Shown: positions 44,201 through 53,295 of the stretch, in pieces
How positions within the stretch are numbered: position 1 is the first letter of the stretch
Layout: every line of letters starts with the position of its first letter
From: an uncultured Phascolarctobacterium sp.
Lineage (GTDB): Bacteria > Bacillota > Negativicutes > Acidaminococcales > Acidaminococcaceae
Length of the DNA stretch: 64,000 nucleotides
Reading direction: 5' to 3'
NCBI GenBank assembly: GCA_947629685.1
Contig: CANREP010000002.1
Coordinates: 1 to 64,000, forward strand
The notes under the pieces: generated by a model
The model's database searches: none
What the model was told of the DNA's origin: nothing
What the model saw: the letters and a program-made list of their open reading frames with translations, nothing else
Program-made: the position numbers and the translations under genes

Positions 44201-44974
44201 TTCCCGGGCAACAACTGTGAATATGACAGTGCCCGTGCTTTTGAAGATGCTGGCGCGATTGCTGATACTTTTGTAGTACGTAACCTTACTGCTCAGGCGG
44301 TTGAAGAGTCTGTAGAACAAATGGTTAAATGTATCAATAATTCTCAGATTATCATGATTCCTGGCGGTTTCAGCGCCGGTGACGAGCCTGATGGCAGCGG
44401 CAAATTCATTGCTACGATGTTCAGAAATCCGCGAATCAAAGAAGCGGTAAGTGATTTGCTGGAGAACCGCGACGGACTGATCCTGGGTATCTGCAACGGT
44501 TTCCAGGCATTGATTAAGCTTGGCCTTGTTCCTTATGGTGAAGTAAGAGATTTGACAGCCGATTCGCCGACACTGACTTTCAATACTATCGGCCGCCATA
44601 TTTCTCAGATTGTTACGACCAGGGTAGTTTCTAATAAGTCCCCGTGGCTGAGCTGCTGTGAGCCGGGTGATGAACATGCTATTGCTGTTTCTCACGGCGA
44701 AGGTCGTTTTTATGCTCCCGAAGCTGTCATCAAAGAATTGTTTGCTAACGGGCAGGTAGCTACCCAATATGTGGATGGTAACGGTATGCCTACCATGAAC
44801 ATGCCTTATAATCCTAACGGCAGCTTGTATGCTATTGAAGGCATTACCAGTCCTGATGGCCGTGTATTTGGTAAGATGGGTCATACTGAACGTTTTGCAG
44901 AAGGCCTGTACAGAAATATTTACGGTAATAAGGATCAGATGCTGTTTAAATCTGGCGTTAACTACTTCAAATAA
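41201..44974 (+). CDS. purL: phosphoribosylformylglycinamidine synthase, single-chain
   Basis: Converts FGAR to FGAM with glutamine in purine synthesis. Long form of 1257 residues combining synthase and amidotransferase: HNHPTEIEPFGGAATC and GGKTGRDGCGGATGSS (synthase core), GGKDSMSGT in the second half, and a C-terminal class I glutaminase with the nucleophile in GICNGFQ and SHGEGRF. It belongs to the clostridial-type clade with its own N-terminal region. ATG 41201 is 9 nt after GGAGG; ATG 41195 is an alternative. No other pur gene adjoins it. Confidence 0.95.
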   Translation: MSSIRRIYVEKKDVFAVEAHGLLSDLRNNLGMTGLQNIRIINRYDVMGLSDAEFAMAKELVLSEPPVDTVTEELAVAEGNFTFAVELLPGQYDQREDFAEQCIQLITQKERPVVAAAKVYVLEGTLTEEEFAKIKAYCINPIEAREAAWEMPETLESTCEEPAKIQSVAGFLTMNRDEAEALRQEMGLAMSLEDLLWCQKYFNDEHREPTVTEIRVLDTYWSDHCRHTTFMTQIDDVEFIPGVYTKPVQEAYDKYMAAREGVYGENTERPVTLMDIAVIGMKKLRAEGKLTDLDVSEEINACSIIVPIEIDGKEEEWLVMFKNETHNHPTEIEPFGGAATCLGGAIRDPLSGRSYVYQAMRVTGAADPRVPVADTLAGKLPQRKITIGAAAGYSSYGNQIGLATGHVQEYYHDKFVAKRMEVGAVIGAAPRSAVRRERPAAGDIVILLGGKTGRDGCGGATGSSKEHTVDSLMNCGAEVQKGNPPTERKIQRLFRNQEVTAMIKRCNDFGAGGVSVAIGELTDGLVIDLDKVPKKYEGLDGTELAISESQERMAVVIAAADKDKFIAFADQENLEATVVAEVSADPRLVMYWRGDKIVDLSRAFLDTNGVAQHTAVTVEEAAGENIFEKVPEAVTAASDLKSAWLDNLGRLNVCSQKGLSERFDSTIGRGTVMLPFGGKEQLTPSEGMVGRIPVLNGKTTAASVMACGYNPEVACWSPFHGALYAVTESVVRAVALGADPSKLRLTLQEYFPKLHDSASWGQPFSALLGAFTALDALELPAIGGKDSMSGTFMDKTVPPTLVSFAVGVIDGNKSVSADFKASGDKVIFLSCPRDNAEVPDFAVLRKNLAAVYEAVQAGKIAAAAAVKDGGIAALVTTMCLGSSLGFEFIKPFNDTDNLFTLQPGGIVLELAAGCEPEELFDGLDYMLLGHLTDKAEISINDTFISMEEAKNSYMQPLQGIFPYKLPDTESPADICQPLYKESLPLTAPVTIAKPRVFIPVFPGNNCEYDSARAFEDAGAIADTFVVRNLTAQAVEESVEQMVKCINNSQIIMIPGGFSAGDEPDGSGKFIATMFRNPRIKEAVSDLLENRDGLILGICNGFQALIKLGLVPYGEVRDLTADSPTLTFNTIGRHISQIVTTRVVSNKSPWLSCCEPGDEHAIAVSHGEGRFYAPEAVIKELFANGQVATQYVDGNGMPTMNMPYNPNGSLYAIEGITSPDGRVFGKMGHTERFAEGLYRNIYGNKDQMLFKSGVNYFK

Positions 44975-44982
44975 CAAAATAA

Positions 44983-45008
44983 ACTGTGCTCCTGTTTAGG
45001 GGCACAGT
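44983..45008 (+). terminator. hairpin after purL
   Basis: Ten-bp stem ACTGTGCTCC / GGGGCACAGT with a TGTTTA loop, 8 nt after purL. The T run is poor, so it may pause rather than terminate. Confidence 0.55.
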
Positions 45009-45021
45009 GTTTATCAAGTAA

Positions 45022-45064
45022 AAAACCTCTGAGTCATGTAAAAGTACAGTGATTCAGAGGTTTT
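45022..45064. terminator. bidirectional terminator between purL and the RHH gene
   Basis: Fifteen-bp stem AAAACCTCTGAGTCA / TGATTCAGAGGTTTT with one G-T pair and a 13-nt loop. It serves the convergent minus-strand gene. Confidence 0.75.
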
Positions 45065-45066
45065 GT

Positions 45067-45321
45067 TTATTTATTCTTTTCAAGTTTGAAGAGCATATCC
45101 ATAGGCATGTCTGGATATGGCTCAATATCAGTATGCTTTTTATTGGGCTGTTCTTCTTCTGAGAGTTGGATGCGGCCGCATTTACGTTCATAATCGTCTA
45201 CGACCCATTTGAGTATCTGCTCGATTTCCTTATTTAAGGAACGCCCGTTATTTTTAGCAATATGCTTCATTTTATTCATAATAATAGGATGTATGCGCAT
45301 GGTAAAACGAGCCTCTTCCAT
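45067..45321 (-). CDS. Arc-like ribbon-helix-helix DNA-binding protein
   Basis: 84 residues. The first 45 form a ribbon-helix-helix (ARFTMRIHPIIMNKMKHIA, then GRSLNKEIEQILKWVV), the fold of Arc/MetJ repressors and some antitoxins. The rest is a polar tail of unknown role. Start ATG with GGAGGG. No toxin gene adjoins it, so it is more likely a solitary regulator than an antitoxin. The divergent neighbour is the M16C protease, 150 nt away. Confidence 0.8.
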   Translation of the reverse strand: MEEARFTMRIHPIIMNKMKHIAKNNGRSLNKEIEQILKWVVDDYERKCGRIQLSEEEQPNKKHTDIEPYPDMPMDMLFKLEKNK

Positions 45322-45471
45322 TTTTATCCCTCCTGTGACATCAGAATAACACTAAGCTTTCTACTAATAATTATAGGCAATAACAATCGCTTCTGCAAGT
45401 ATTCACACAGATTTTAAGACTTTGCCTGCGAGATATGGTAAAATAAAAAGAAAAACTTAACGGAGGTAACG

Positions 45472-48396
45472 ATGAAGTTAGAAGTAAATAACATATACCA
45501 TGGGTTTTATATTTTACAAAAAGATTATATAGAAGAAATCAATGCAAATGCTTATCTGATGGAGCATAAAGGAAGCGGAGCAAGACTTTTTTATCTGGCT
45601 TGTGATGATGATAATAAAGTATTTTCCATTTCATTCCGTACACCGCCTAATGACGATACTGGTGTGGCGCATATACTTGAGCATTCTTCTTTATGCGGGT
45701 CTCGCAAATATCATCTGAAAGAGCCTTTTGTGGAACTGGTCAAAGGCTCCATGAATACTTTTCTCAATGCTATGACGTATCCTGATAAGACCATGTACCC
45801 TGTAGCCAGCAGGAATGCCAAAGATTTTCGTAATCTGATGGACGTCTATCTTGATGCAGTATTTTATCCGCTGATTTATGAAAATAAGTATACATTGCGG
45901 CAAGAAGGCTGGCATTATGATTTGAGCAGCCTGGATGGCGAGCTTACTTATAACGGCGTCGTCTATAATGAGATGAAAGGCGTTTATTCTTCTCCTGACG
46001 CATTATTGGAAAACGAGGCCATGAAAGCGTTGTTTCCGAATACGCCGTACCGTTTTGAATCGGGAGGGCATCCTGATGCGATACCGCAGCTGACGCAGGA
46101 AGCTTTTGAAGCGTTCCATAAAACATATTACAGCCCGGAGAATTCTTTTATTTATTTATATGGTGATATGGATATAGAAGCTACGTTGGCATATCTGGAT
46201 GAGGAATATTTATCTGCTTTTTGTAAAACAGGGGAGATCGATTCTGCTATCAGACTGCAGGAGCCTTTGAGCAGGACGCAGGAGATAGAAGCGTTTTACC
46301 CGGTTGACAGCGGCGAGGACGTAGCAGCAAAAACTTACCATGAATTATCTATCGTGACCGGCTGTGCCCGCGATGTCAAGACTTCCATGGCCTTACGCAT
46401 CCTGGAGGGAGTATTGCTGGAGTCAGAGTCTTCACCTTTACGCAGAGCGTTATTAGATGCAAAACTGGGGCAAAGCGTCAGCGGCAGTTATGTAGGCAGC
46501 CTGCTGCAGCCTGTTATGAGTATCAAGGTTTCCGGCAGCGAATATACTTTAAAAGATAAATTTATCAGCGTTATTTATAAAACGCTGCAGCAGCTTACTA
46601 TAGAGGGAATTGACAAAAAGCTGCTGGAAGGAGCGTTGAATGCAGCCGAGTTTAAACTGCGCGAAGCAGATTTCGGGGTTTATCCTAAAGGGCTTATCTA
46701 CGGCATCGGCATTATGGATAACTGGCTCTACGGCGGCAATCCTGTTGATGGACTGCGTTATAATAATATACTTAAAGAGCTGCGTGAAGGTATAAATAAC
46801 GGTTATTTTGAGCGCCTCATCGAAAATTATCTGCTGGATAATACTCATAAAGTCGTAGTGACATTGCAGCCGCAGCCTGGCAAGGAAGAAGTGGATACTG
46901 CTGCTGCTGCTTCCGCAATGGCTGCGTTAAAAGCAGCTATGAACCGCGAAGAACTGGAGCAGCATATTGCTGAATGTGCAGAATTGCACAGGCGGCAGGC
47001 GCTGCCGGATACGCCAGAAGATTTAGCGTCCATACCTATCCTGCAGCGCAGTGACATACGTCGTGAAGTAGAACATTTCGCTTTACAGGAAGATGCTGCT
47101 GTTGACGGCAAATTCCTGTATCTGCCTGCTACAGCGCATAATATTGCGTATCTGAACTGGTATTTTGATATGACTGGCGTAGCGAAAGAAATGTTGCCGT
47201 ATTGTTATCTGCTGGCTGATGTGCTGGGAAAATTCAATACCAAACGTTATACCTATGAAGAAATAGCTACTGAAAGCATTATGTATACTGGCGGTGTGGC
47301 CTTTAACGTAAGGGCAGTCTCAGCCGCAGAAGACGCTGATAACTATAAGATCTACTTCACCATGAAGGCTAAAGTCATGGCGGAAAATCTGTCTAAACTT
47401 TTCGATATTCTGACTACAGTAGCGTTAGAGACTTCTTTTGCTGATTTGTCAAGGCTGCGCGACTTAGTTGATGAGATAAAATCCGATTGGGATGATAATT
47501 TCTTCAACCGTGGACAAAATGTGGTTATTGCCAGACTGTATTCTTATACCTCAGCTGCCGCCAGAGTCAACGAACAGGATCAATTCAGTTATTATCGTTT
47601 TATTAAGGCGTTGGCAGATGATTTTGATACCAGGGGACAGGAAGCTCTTGATATTCTTAAACAGCTGCTGCCTGTATTCTTCCATAAAAATGGTTATATA
47701 TTCGCTTATTCCTGCGATGCAGCAAATAAAGAACAGGTATGCAGGCTGACCGAAGATTTTAATCGTCAGTTGCCTGATTGTGATGTAGCAGGTGCAGCGC
47801 CGGATATTATAGCCTGTGGAGAGGTTAACGAAGCAATTACTACAGCAGGCAAGGTCCAGTATGTGGCTGCAGGCGGCAATTTCATAAAACATGGACATCA
47901 ATTTACCGGCGCTATGCGTGTATTGGAAACCATCCTGCGTTATGAATATCTCTGGACTAAGATCCGTATCCAGGGAGGCGCTTATGGAGCTACGGCGCGT
48001 TTTGAAATGAATGGACTGGGTGTTTTTGCTTCTTATCGCGATCCTAAGCTGCCGGAGTCGCTGCAGGCATATCAAGGGTTGGCGCAATGGCTGCGTAAGG
48101 CGGATTTTACGGAGCGGGAACTGGATAAATATGTCATCGGTACTATCAGCGGTATGGATGTGCCGCTTACCAATTCTATGCGTCTGGATACGGCTGTTAA
48201 TATCTTCTTAAAACAAGTTCCCGATTCACGTCGTCAAAAGATGCGTGATGAAGTTCTGCAGGTTACTAATAAGGATTTACAAGATTTAGGACAAGTAGTA
48301 GAGGATATGCTGAGCGACGGATATATTTGTGTCGTTGGCGGTAAGCAGATTATCGAAGAAAACAGAGATTTATTTAATAAAGTGATAAATATTTAA
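45472..48396 (+). CDS. M16C metallopeptidase (presequence protease/PreP-like)
   Basis: 974-residue zinc peptidase built of four M16 modules in a two-bowl arrangement. The inverted zinc motif is HILEH (residues about 68-72, AHILEHSSLCGS), with the distal Glu in YNEMKGVYSSPDALLENE. The C-terminal modules include GGNFIKHGHQFTGAM and GGAYGATARF. PreP/Cym1 homologues degrade peptides; the bacterial substrates are unclear. No signal peptide, so it is cytoplasmic. ATG with GGAGG 6 nt upstream. Confidence 0.93.
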   Translation: MKLEVNNIYHGFYILQKDYIEEINANAYLMEHKGSGARLFYLACDDDNKVFSISFRTPPNDDTGVAHILEHSSLCGSRKYHLKEPFVELVKGSMNTFLNAMTYPDKTMYPVASRNAKDFRNLMDVYLDAVFYPLIYENKYTLRQEGWHYDLSSLDGELTYNGVVYNEMKGVYSSPDALLENEAMKALFPNTPYRFESGGHPDAIPQLTQEAFEAFHKTYYSPENSFIYLYGDMDIEATLAYLDEEYLSAFCKTGEIDSAIRLQEPLSRTQEIEAFYPVDSGEDVAAKTYHELSIVTGCARDVKTSMALRILEGVLLESESSPLRRALLDAKLGQSVSGSYVGSLLQPVMSIKVSGSEYTLKDKFISVIYKTLQQLTIEGIDKKLLEGALNAAEFKLREADFGVYPKGLIYGIGIMDNWLYGGNPVDGLRYNNILKELREGINNGYFERLIENYLLDNTHKVVVTLQPQPGKEEVDTAAAASAMAALKAAMNREELEQHIAECAELHRRQALPDTPEDLASIPILQRSDIRREVEHFALQEDAAVDGKFLYLPATAHNIAYLNWYFDMTGVAKEMLPYCYLLADVLGKFNTKRYTYEEIATESIMYTGGVAFNVRAVSAAEDADNYKIYFTMKAKVMAENLSKLFDILTTVALETSFADLSRLRDLVDEIKSDWDDNFFNRGQNVVIARLYSYTSAAARVNEQDQFSYYRFIKALADDFDTRGQEALDILKQLLPVFFHKNGYIFAYSCDAANKEQVCRLTEDFNRQLPDCDVAGAAPDIIACGEVNEAITTAGKVQYVAAGGNFIKHGHQFTGAMRVLETILRYEYLWTKIRIQGGAYGATARFEMNGLGVFASYRDPKLPESLQAYQGLAQWLRKADFTERELDKYVIGTISGMDVPLTNSMRLDTAVNIFLKQVPDSRRQKMRDEVLQVTNKDLQDLGQVVEDMLSDGYICVVGGKQIIEENRDLFNKVINI

Positions 48397-48403
48397 GAAA
48401 ATA

Positions 48404-48444
48404 AAAAGCTGAGGTCAGTTTTTTAAATCTGACCTCAGCTTTTT
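48404..48444. terminator. bidirectional terminator between the M16C gene and hydF
   Basis: Fifteen-bp perfect stem AAAAGCTGAGGTCAG and complement with a 10-nt T/A loop and T tail, between convergent genes. Confidence 0.9.
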
Positions 48445-48457
48445 ATACTTATAAATC

Positions 48458-49672
48458 TTATAATAAGCCGGCAATATCAGGCAAAGGCGCGATACTGCGC
48501 TGCAAAATACCGTTGATATGGGCGATGAGGATACCGTAGTTGGTCATGGGCACATTTTGCTCGGCAGCGCATTTGTAACGGTACAGCATTTCGCGGTCGT
48601 TGAGCATACAACCGCCGCAGTGGACAATCAGTTTGTACGGTGAAAGATCAAGCGGAAATTCCGTACCGCTGGTAAAGATAAATTCAGGTTTTTTGCCGGT
48701 ATAGCTGCTGATCCAGCCAGGCAGTTTGACCGTACCTATATCATTGCATTGGCGGTGATGGGTACAGCCTTCACTGATAAGGATTTTGTCGCCGTCATTT
48801 ATATTCTGCAGTGCTTTAATGCCTGCCACAGCATTGGCCAGGCTGCCTTTATAACGGGCAAAGAGGATAGAAAATGAGGTGAGAGGAATAGAAGGGTCGG
48901 CAATACTGGCGACGTGGGCAAAGGCCTGGCTGTCAGTAATAATAAGCCGCGGTCGTACTTTCTGCTGTGTCAGTGCCGCAGCCAGCTGGTTTTCCTGGAC
49001 GACTACGGCGATAGCATTATGGTCGAGTACGTTGCGTAAAACCTGCTGCTGGGGAAGTATGAGACGGCCTTTGGGAGCAGCGTTATCAATCGGTGTAACA
49101 AGGATGACGGTATCCAGCGGCTGCAACAGATCGCCGACCAGTTCACGAGGTTTGCTTTCAGGCATCAGCTGGGGCAGCAGCTGTTTTAACTCGTAAATAT
49201 TTTCGCCTGTCTGAGCGCTTACGAATAAATATTTGTTTGATAGATTTTTTATAAGTTCCTGGCGCTGCTGCTGACTAATAGAATCACTCTTGTTGAAAAC
49301 CAGCACTAAGGGAATATTTTTGCTTTGTATATGTGCAAGCAGTTTAGTATCTTCTTCGGAAAGACCGCTTGCGGCATCTACTACTAAGATGGCGATATCT
49401 GTTTTGTTGAGTACCTGATAAGCTTTCTGTATACGCAGTTGGCCAAGTTCGCCTTCATCATCGATGCCGGGAGTATCGATCATCATTACTGGCCCAAGAG
49501 GCAGAAGTTCCATGGCTTTGTAGACAGGATCGGTGGTTGTGCCTTTAAAATCACTGACTATGGCAAGATTTTGACCGGTCAGGGCATTGATGAGACTTGA
49601 TTTACCTGCGTTACGTTTACCGAAGATGCCTATATGGGTACGTTCTGCTGCTGGTGTGGAATTAAGGCTCAT
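48458..49672 (-). CDS. hydF: [FeFe] hydrogenase H-cluster maturation GTPase HydF
   Basis: Scaffold protein that receives the 2Fe precursor made by HydE/HydG and loads it into HydA. GTPase domain: GKRNAGKSS (G1), DTPGID (G3), NKSD (G4). Dimerisation domain in the middle, then the C-terminal [4Fe-4S] domain with the C-x-H in EGCTHHRQC and the HCGGC pair, matching the CxH...HCxxC signature. 404 residues. AGGAGG start. Its presence implies [FeFe]-hydrogenase and fermentative H2 metabolism; the other hyd genes lie elsewhere. Confidence 0.95.
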   Translation of the reverse strand: MSLNSTPAAERTHIGIFGKRNAGKSSLINALTGQNLAIVSDFKGTTTDPVYKAMELLPLGPVMMIDTPGIDDEGELGQLRIQKAYQVLNKTDIAILVVDAASGLSEEDTKLLAHIQSKNIPLVLVFNKSDSISQQQRQELIKNLSNKYLFVSAQTGENIYELKQLLPQLMPESKPRELVGDLLQPLDTVILVTPIDNAAPKGRLILPQQQVLRNVLDHNAIAVVVQENQLAAALTQQKVRPRLIITDSQAFAHVASIADPSIPLTSFSILFARYKGSLANAVAGIKALQNINDGDKILISEGCTHHRQCNDIGTVKLPGWISSYTGKKPEFIFTSGTEFPLDLSPYKLIVHCGGCMLNDREMLYRYKCAAEQNVPMTNYGILIAHINGILQRSIAPLPDIAGLL

Positions 49673-49730
49673 AAAATTACCTCCTGAAAGTACTCGATTT
49701 GTATAAAATAAGCATGAATAAAATCTTTAA

Positions 49731-49762
49731 AAAAAAGCACTGCTTAGGCAGTGCTTTTTTTT
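49731..49762 (-). terminator. terminator of pncB
   Basis: Stem AAAAAAGCACTGC / GCAGTGCTTTTTT with a 4-nt loop, just past the pncB stop on the minus strand. Confidence 0.85.
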
Positions 49763-50813
49763 ATTCTACCAGTTCCAGACGGTCATTGGGCAGATATCTG
49801 CGGCCTGCTTTGGCACACGGTTTACCGTCAACCATTACAATGTCGGCGGTGAAATTGATATTGCCGTCAAAGAAGCTTGAGCCTACAGCATATGTATCTA
49901 CTGGCACGCCTGCTGCTTCAAAAGCAGCGACACGTTTGGCGTCAAACCCGCCGGAGACGATGATTTTCACATAGTCGAAACCTTCGGCATCCAAAGCTTT
50001 ACGTACATTGCATACCAACTCTTTGCAGACACCGGTGGGATTGAACATGCCCATCTGATCAAGCAGGCTTTTATCAACCATGCTGCCGGAAGTATCAAGG
50101 CGTACTCCCTGCAGTTTATGGCCAAGCTTGCGGGCTACGGCAAGTGATGTATTTACACAGTCATTATCAAAATCAACTAAGGCGATACGCGCTATTTGGG
50201 GGTCTACATATTTGTCAAAAGCTTCGGTTGCAGCTACTGTATCGCCGTTATAAGCGGCAATAAGGGCATGGGGTATAGTTCCGAGTCCTTTGCCGCCGCT
50301 GGGGAGCGCATTAGCATCGGTGGAAAAACCTTTGATGCCGCCTATTTTTGCTGCGTAGCCGTCGCTTTCCTGCGTATGATAAATATCATAACGCGCAGGG
50401 AAGAACAGTACCGGTTTGCCGTTAGCCGCTTTTACTACGTTGCGGACATTGGTTGCGATACGGCTCTGGCGTGCAAGGATACCGAGATAAACGGTTTCCA
50501 GATGAGAAAAATCGGCTAAGTCGCCTTCAATGGTCATAAGGGTTTCCCAAGGCTCTACTTCATCGCCGTCGTGCAGGGCATGGATAACGATGTTTTCAGG
50601 ATTGTGTGCGCAGGTCTTAATCAGGGCTATGACTTCGTCAATACCGCAGACCACGACATGCTCACGGGTGAATACCTGCATAAGCACGCGCGGATGATGG
50701 TTGTCTCCGTTTAATATTTCAGCAGTACGCAGAAAATAAGCATCGCTGTAATAACCGGCTTTGATTTTGTCTATAGGAAATGTAAAAGATTCGACAGGCA
50801 ATCTGTTTTTCAT
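49761..50813 (-). CDS. pncB: nicotinate phosphoribosyltransferase
   Basis: Makes nicotinate mononucleotide from nicotinate and PRPP in NAD salvage. 350 residues of the short clostridial type: MDKIKAGYYSDAYF-like N-terminus (FPIDKIKAGYYSDAYF), the catalytic-region FFPARYDIYHTQESDGYA, GGIKGFSTDANALPSGGKGLGTIPHAL (in pieces) and VRLDTSGSMVDKS, IIVSGGFDAKRV as phosphate loops. A paralogous quinolinate or nicotinamide enzyme is less likely. GGAGG start. NadK in this window completes the route to NADP. Confidence 0.93.
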   Translation of the reverse strand: MKNRLPVESFTFPIDKIKAGYYSDAYFLRTAEILNGDNHHPRVLMQVFTREHVVVCGIDEVIALIKTCAHNPENIVIHALHDGDEVEPWETLMTIEGDLADFSHLETVYLGILARQSRIATNVRNVVKAANGKPVLFFPARYDIYHTQESDGYAAKIGGIKGFSTDANALPSGGKGLGTIPHALIAAYNGDTVAATEAFDKYVDPQIARIALVDFDNDCVNTSLAVARKLGHKLQGVRLDTSGSMVDKSLLDQMGMFNPTGVCKELVCNVRKALDAEGFDYVKIIVSGGFDAKRVAAFEAAGVPVDTYAVGSSFFDGNINFTADIVMVDGKPCAKAGRRYLPNDRLELVE

Positions 50814-50839
50814 TTTTACCTCCGTTATTGTTTATTAGA

Positions 50840-50870
50840 TAGTATAATATAATAAAAATATGATACAATA
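50840..50870. promoter_or_regulatory. overlapping divergent promoters, pncB and the glycosyltransferase
   Basis: The 123-nt gap between divergent genes is AT-rich. On minus, TTGTAT and TATACT with a 16-nt spacer serve pncB. On plus, TATAAT (50843-50848) and TGATACAAT (50861-50869) are candidate -10 boxes without good -35 boxes. Assignments are tentative. Confidence 0.4.
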
Positions 50871-50936
50871 ATAACGTTTCTTATTCAAGCGATTTCACAA
50901 AATTATTAAAAAACGCTTAATTTTAAGGAGGACTTT

Positions 50937-52058
50937 ATGAACGCAGCCAATAAAAAATATACGGTATTGCTGCTTTCCGCACCTATCGGGTCTGGTCATA
51001 AGCTGGCTGCAGAAGCGCTGGAGCAGGTTTTTGCAGAAAATGAGGCTGTTCATGTTGTTCACGGAAATGTATTTGATTTCTTTCCGCAGTTTCTTGGAAC
51101 TTGGTTTCTGAAAATTTATTTGCAGATACTGCAGCATTTTCCCTGGATGTATAAATACATGTATAAGTGGGGCAACCAGGAAAAAGGCTCCCTTTGGATG
51201 AAAAACCTAATTAACGGGATTTTGGCACGCTTGGGCAGCAGGTATCTGGAAAAAATTGCTCCAGATGCCGTTATTGCAACGCACGCTACACCTGCTGGCA
51301 TTATCGGTATCTACAAGAAGAATTTAGGTAAAGATTTGTTTTTGGGTGCCGTAATAACGGATTTTACTATCCACAAATGGTGGATATGTCCCGGAGTCGA
51401 TACTTATTTTATTGCAGATGCAAAGCTGGCAGACAGATTGCCCGCGCAGGTGGAAAATCATGCCTACGGTATCCCGGTACGCAAAAGCTTTGCTGTTGCT
51501 GATGGGGTATCCTTGCGCAAATGGCTGGGAATATCGGGCGAGGAAAAAATATGTCTCTTGCTTGGCGGAGGCGAAGGGCTGCTGCCTATGACAGATATTG
51601 TCGTTGCATTACAGCAGGCTAAGCTTTCGCATCTGAGGATTATAGCTGTTACAGGCCATAATAAACAGCTGTTTGCTAAGTTGCAGCAATGCCATGACAG
51701 TAAACTTACGGTATACGGTTTTACTGAATATCTGCCGGAGATAATGGCTGCGGCAGATATAGTGGTTTCTAAGGCGGGAGGGCTGACTTCGGCTGAAGTT
51801 TTGAGCTTAGGTAAAAAGTTTATTGTTTACAGACCGTTACCTGGACAGGAAGAAGGTAATGCGGCTTTCCTGCATCGCCATTACGGTACTGTGATTGCTA
51901 AAAGTATTGCTGATGTAGCTGCACATGTAAAGGCTTTCTGTCTTGAAAAGGCACAACAGCCGCAGGCGGACGGAGAAAGGCTGCAGGCTGCCGAAAAGAT
52001 TTGTGCCTGCGTTATGAGCCATATAAGCAAAAATGAAAGTCTTGACCGGACGGAATAA
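50937..52058 (+). CDS. MGDG synthase/UgtP-like glycosyltransferase
   Basis: GT28-family glycosyltransferase of 373 residues. N-terminal MGDG_synth domain (VLLLSAPIGSGHKLAAEAL; ATHATPAGI; ITDFTIHKWWICPGVDTYF) and C-terminal UDP-sugar domain (LLLGGGEGLLP; VVSKAGGLTSAEVLSLGK; PLPGQEEGNA). Homologues add glucose or galactose to diacylglycerol, or relate to MurG-type transfer. Lipid acceptor and sugar are inferred. AAGGAGG start. Confidence 0.87.
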   Translation: MNAANKKYTVLLLSAPIGSGHKLAAEALEQVFAENEAVHVVHGNVFDFFPQFLGTWFLKIYLQILQHFPWMYKYMYKWGNQEKGSLWMKNLINGILARLGSRYLEKIAPDAVIATHATPAGIIGIYKKNLGKDLFLGAVITDFTIHKWWICPGVDTYFIADAKLADRLPAQVENHAYGIPVRKSFAVADGVSLRKWLGISGEEKICLLLGGGEGLLPMTDIVVALQQAKLSHLRIIAVTGHNKQLFAKLQQCHDSKLTVYGFTEYLPEIMAAADIVVSKAGGLTSAEVLSLGKKFIVYRPLPGQEEGNAAFLHRHYGTVIAKSIADVAAHVKAFCLEKAQQPQADGERLQAAEKICACVMSHISKNESLDRTE

Positions 52059-52143
52059 GCTTACTATAATGAAAGAAATCTATGTCTTGCGGCACAACTG
52101 TCGGTTGCATCTGATAAGACTTGAAAATAAAGGAGTTGAGGGA

Positions 52144-53284
52144 TTGGACGCATTTTATCTGGCGGCTTTGTGTGCTGTTGTACCTGGATTAGGAAGGAGC
52201 CGTATTCCCAAGCTGATAAATTATTTTGGCAGCGCCAAGGCAGTTTATTTTGCTTCCGAGGAAGAGTTGCGGCAGTCGCGTATCTGTACGGAAAAGCAGA
52301 TTATAAATTTTATCATCAACAGGAAGTCTGAGTTGCCGGAACAGTTGGCATTGTTCTGCAAGCGAAGCGGTGTATTGCTGCTGAGTATTTATGACCGGCA
52401 ATATCCGGCGGCATTAAAGGAAATACATGATCCGCCGCTGGTATTGTATGTACGCGGTCAGCTGCCGGATACTTGTTATAATCAATCTGGCTATAGTCGG
52501 CTCGCGGGAGGCTTCGCCTTATGGATTGAAAGCTGCCGCTTATTTTGCCGAGGCATTTGCCAAGGAACGTATACCAGTTATCAGCGGCGGCGCCAGAGGG
52601 ATAGATACCTCCGCTCATAAAGCATGTTTGCAGGCTGGCGGCATTACTGTGGCTGTACTTGGCTGTGGCATAGATATCTGTTATCCGGCGGAAAACAGAA
52701 AGCTTTTTGCAAGTATTGCCGAAAGCGGTGCAGTAATTACAGAGTTTGCACCGGGAACGGAGCCGAAAGCATATAATTTTCCGGCTCGTAACCGTATTAT
52801 TGTGGGGCTTGCACGCGGTGTATTGGTAGCAGAAGCGGCCAGAAAAAGCGGCGCTATTATTACTGCCGGTATTGCTGCGGATGAAGCGCGCGAGGTGTAC
52901 TGTGTTCCGGGGAATATCTTTACGGGCAGCAGTATAGGCTGTCATGACCTTATACGTACTGGAGCCAAGCTTGTAGACGGACCGCAGGATATTTTTGAAG
53001 ATATGCAGGATTGGTACAGCAGAAACAATATTATCCAGCAGGATATCTTTAAAATGCCTGAGCCGGATAGTAAAAATACTATAGAAAAAGAAATAAAAAA
53101 TATGGACGGAATGTCTGTTGTGAGCAAAAAGCTTTTGCGATTACTTTTACAGGGGCCGTTATCTTTAGAAGAGCTGACGGAACAGAGCGGAGAGCCTTTT
53201 GCTGATGTGAGCATGGAGCTTTTGAATCTGCAGGTGGAAGGGCTGATTACCGCGGATCAGGCACAAAGGTATTACCGTATATAG
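52144..53284 (+). pseudogene. dprA: DNA processing protein DprA, frameshifted
   Basis: DprA loads RecA on incoming single-stranded DNA in transformation. The N-terminal helical part (DAFYLAALCAVVPGLG) and the start of the Rossmann domain (HDPPLVLYVRGQLPDTCYN) lie in one frame from TTG 52144 (AGGAG 8 nt upstream). The Rossmann core (NLAIVGSREASPYGLKAA, SGGARGIDTSAHKA, FPARNRIIVGLARG) and the C-terminal winged helix (about 60 residues) continue in another frame to 53284. One extra base near 52477-52486 accounts for the switch. Both parts are otherwise intact and well conserved, so it is a recent mutation or a sequence error. The gene before topA is dprA in many Firmicutes. Confidence 0.8.
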
Positions 53285-53295
53285 GAGGAAAGCAG

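Noticed and set aside
45067-45321. RHH gene as the antitoxin of a toxin-antitoxin pair
   Set aside because: No small toxin-like gene adjoins it. The neighbours are purL and a large metallopeptidase on the other strand.
52144-53284. Programmed frameshift in dprA
   Set aside because: No slippery heptamer or downstream stimulatory structure is evident near 52480, and DprA is not known to use one.
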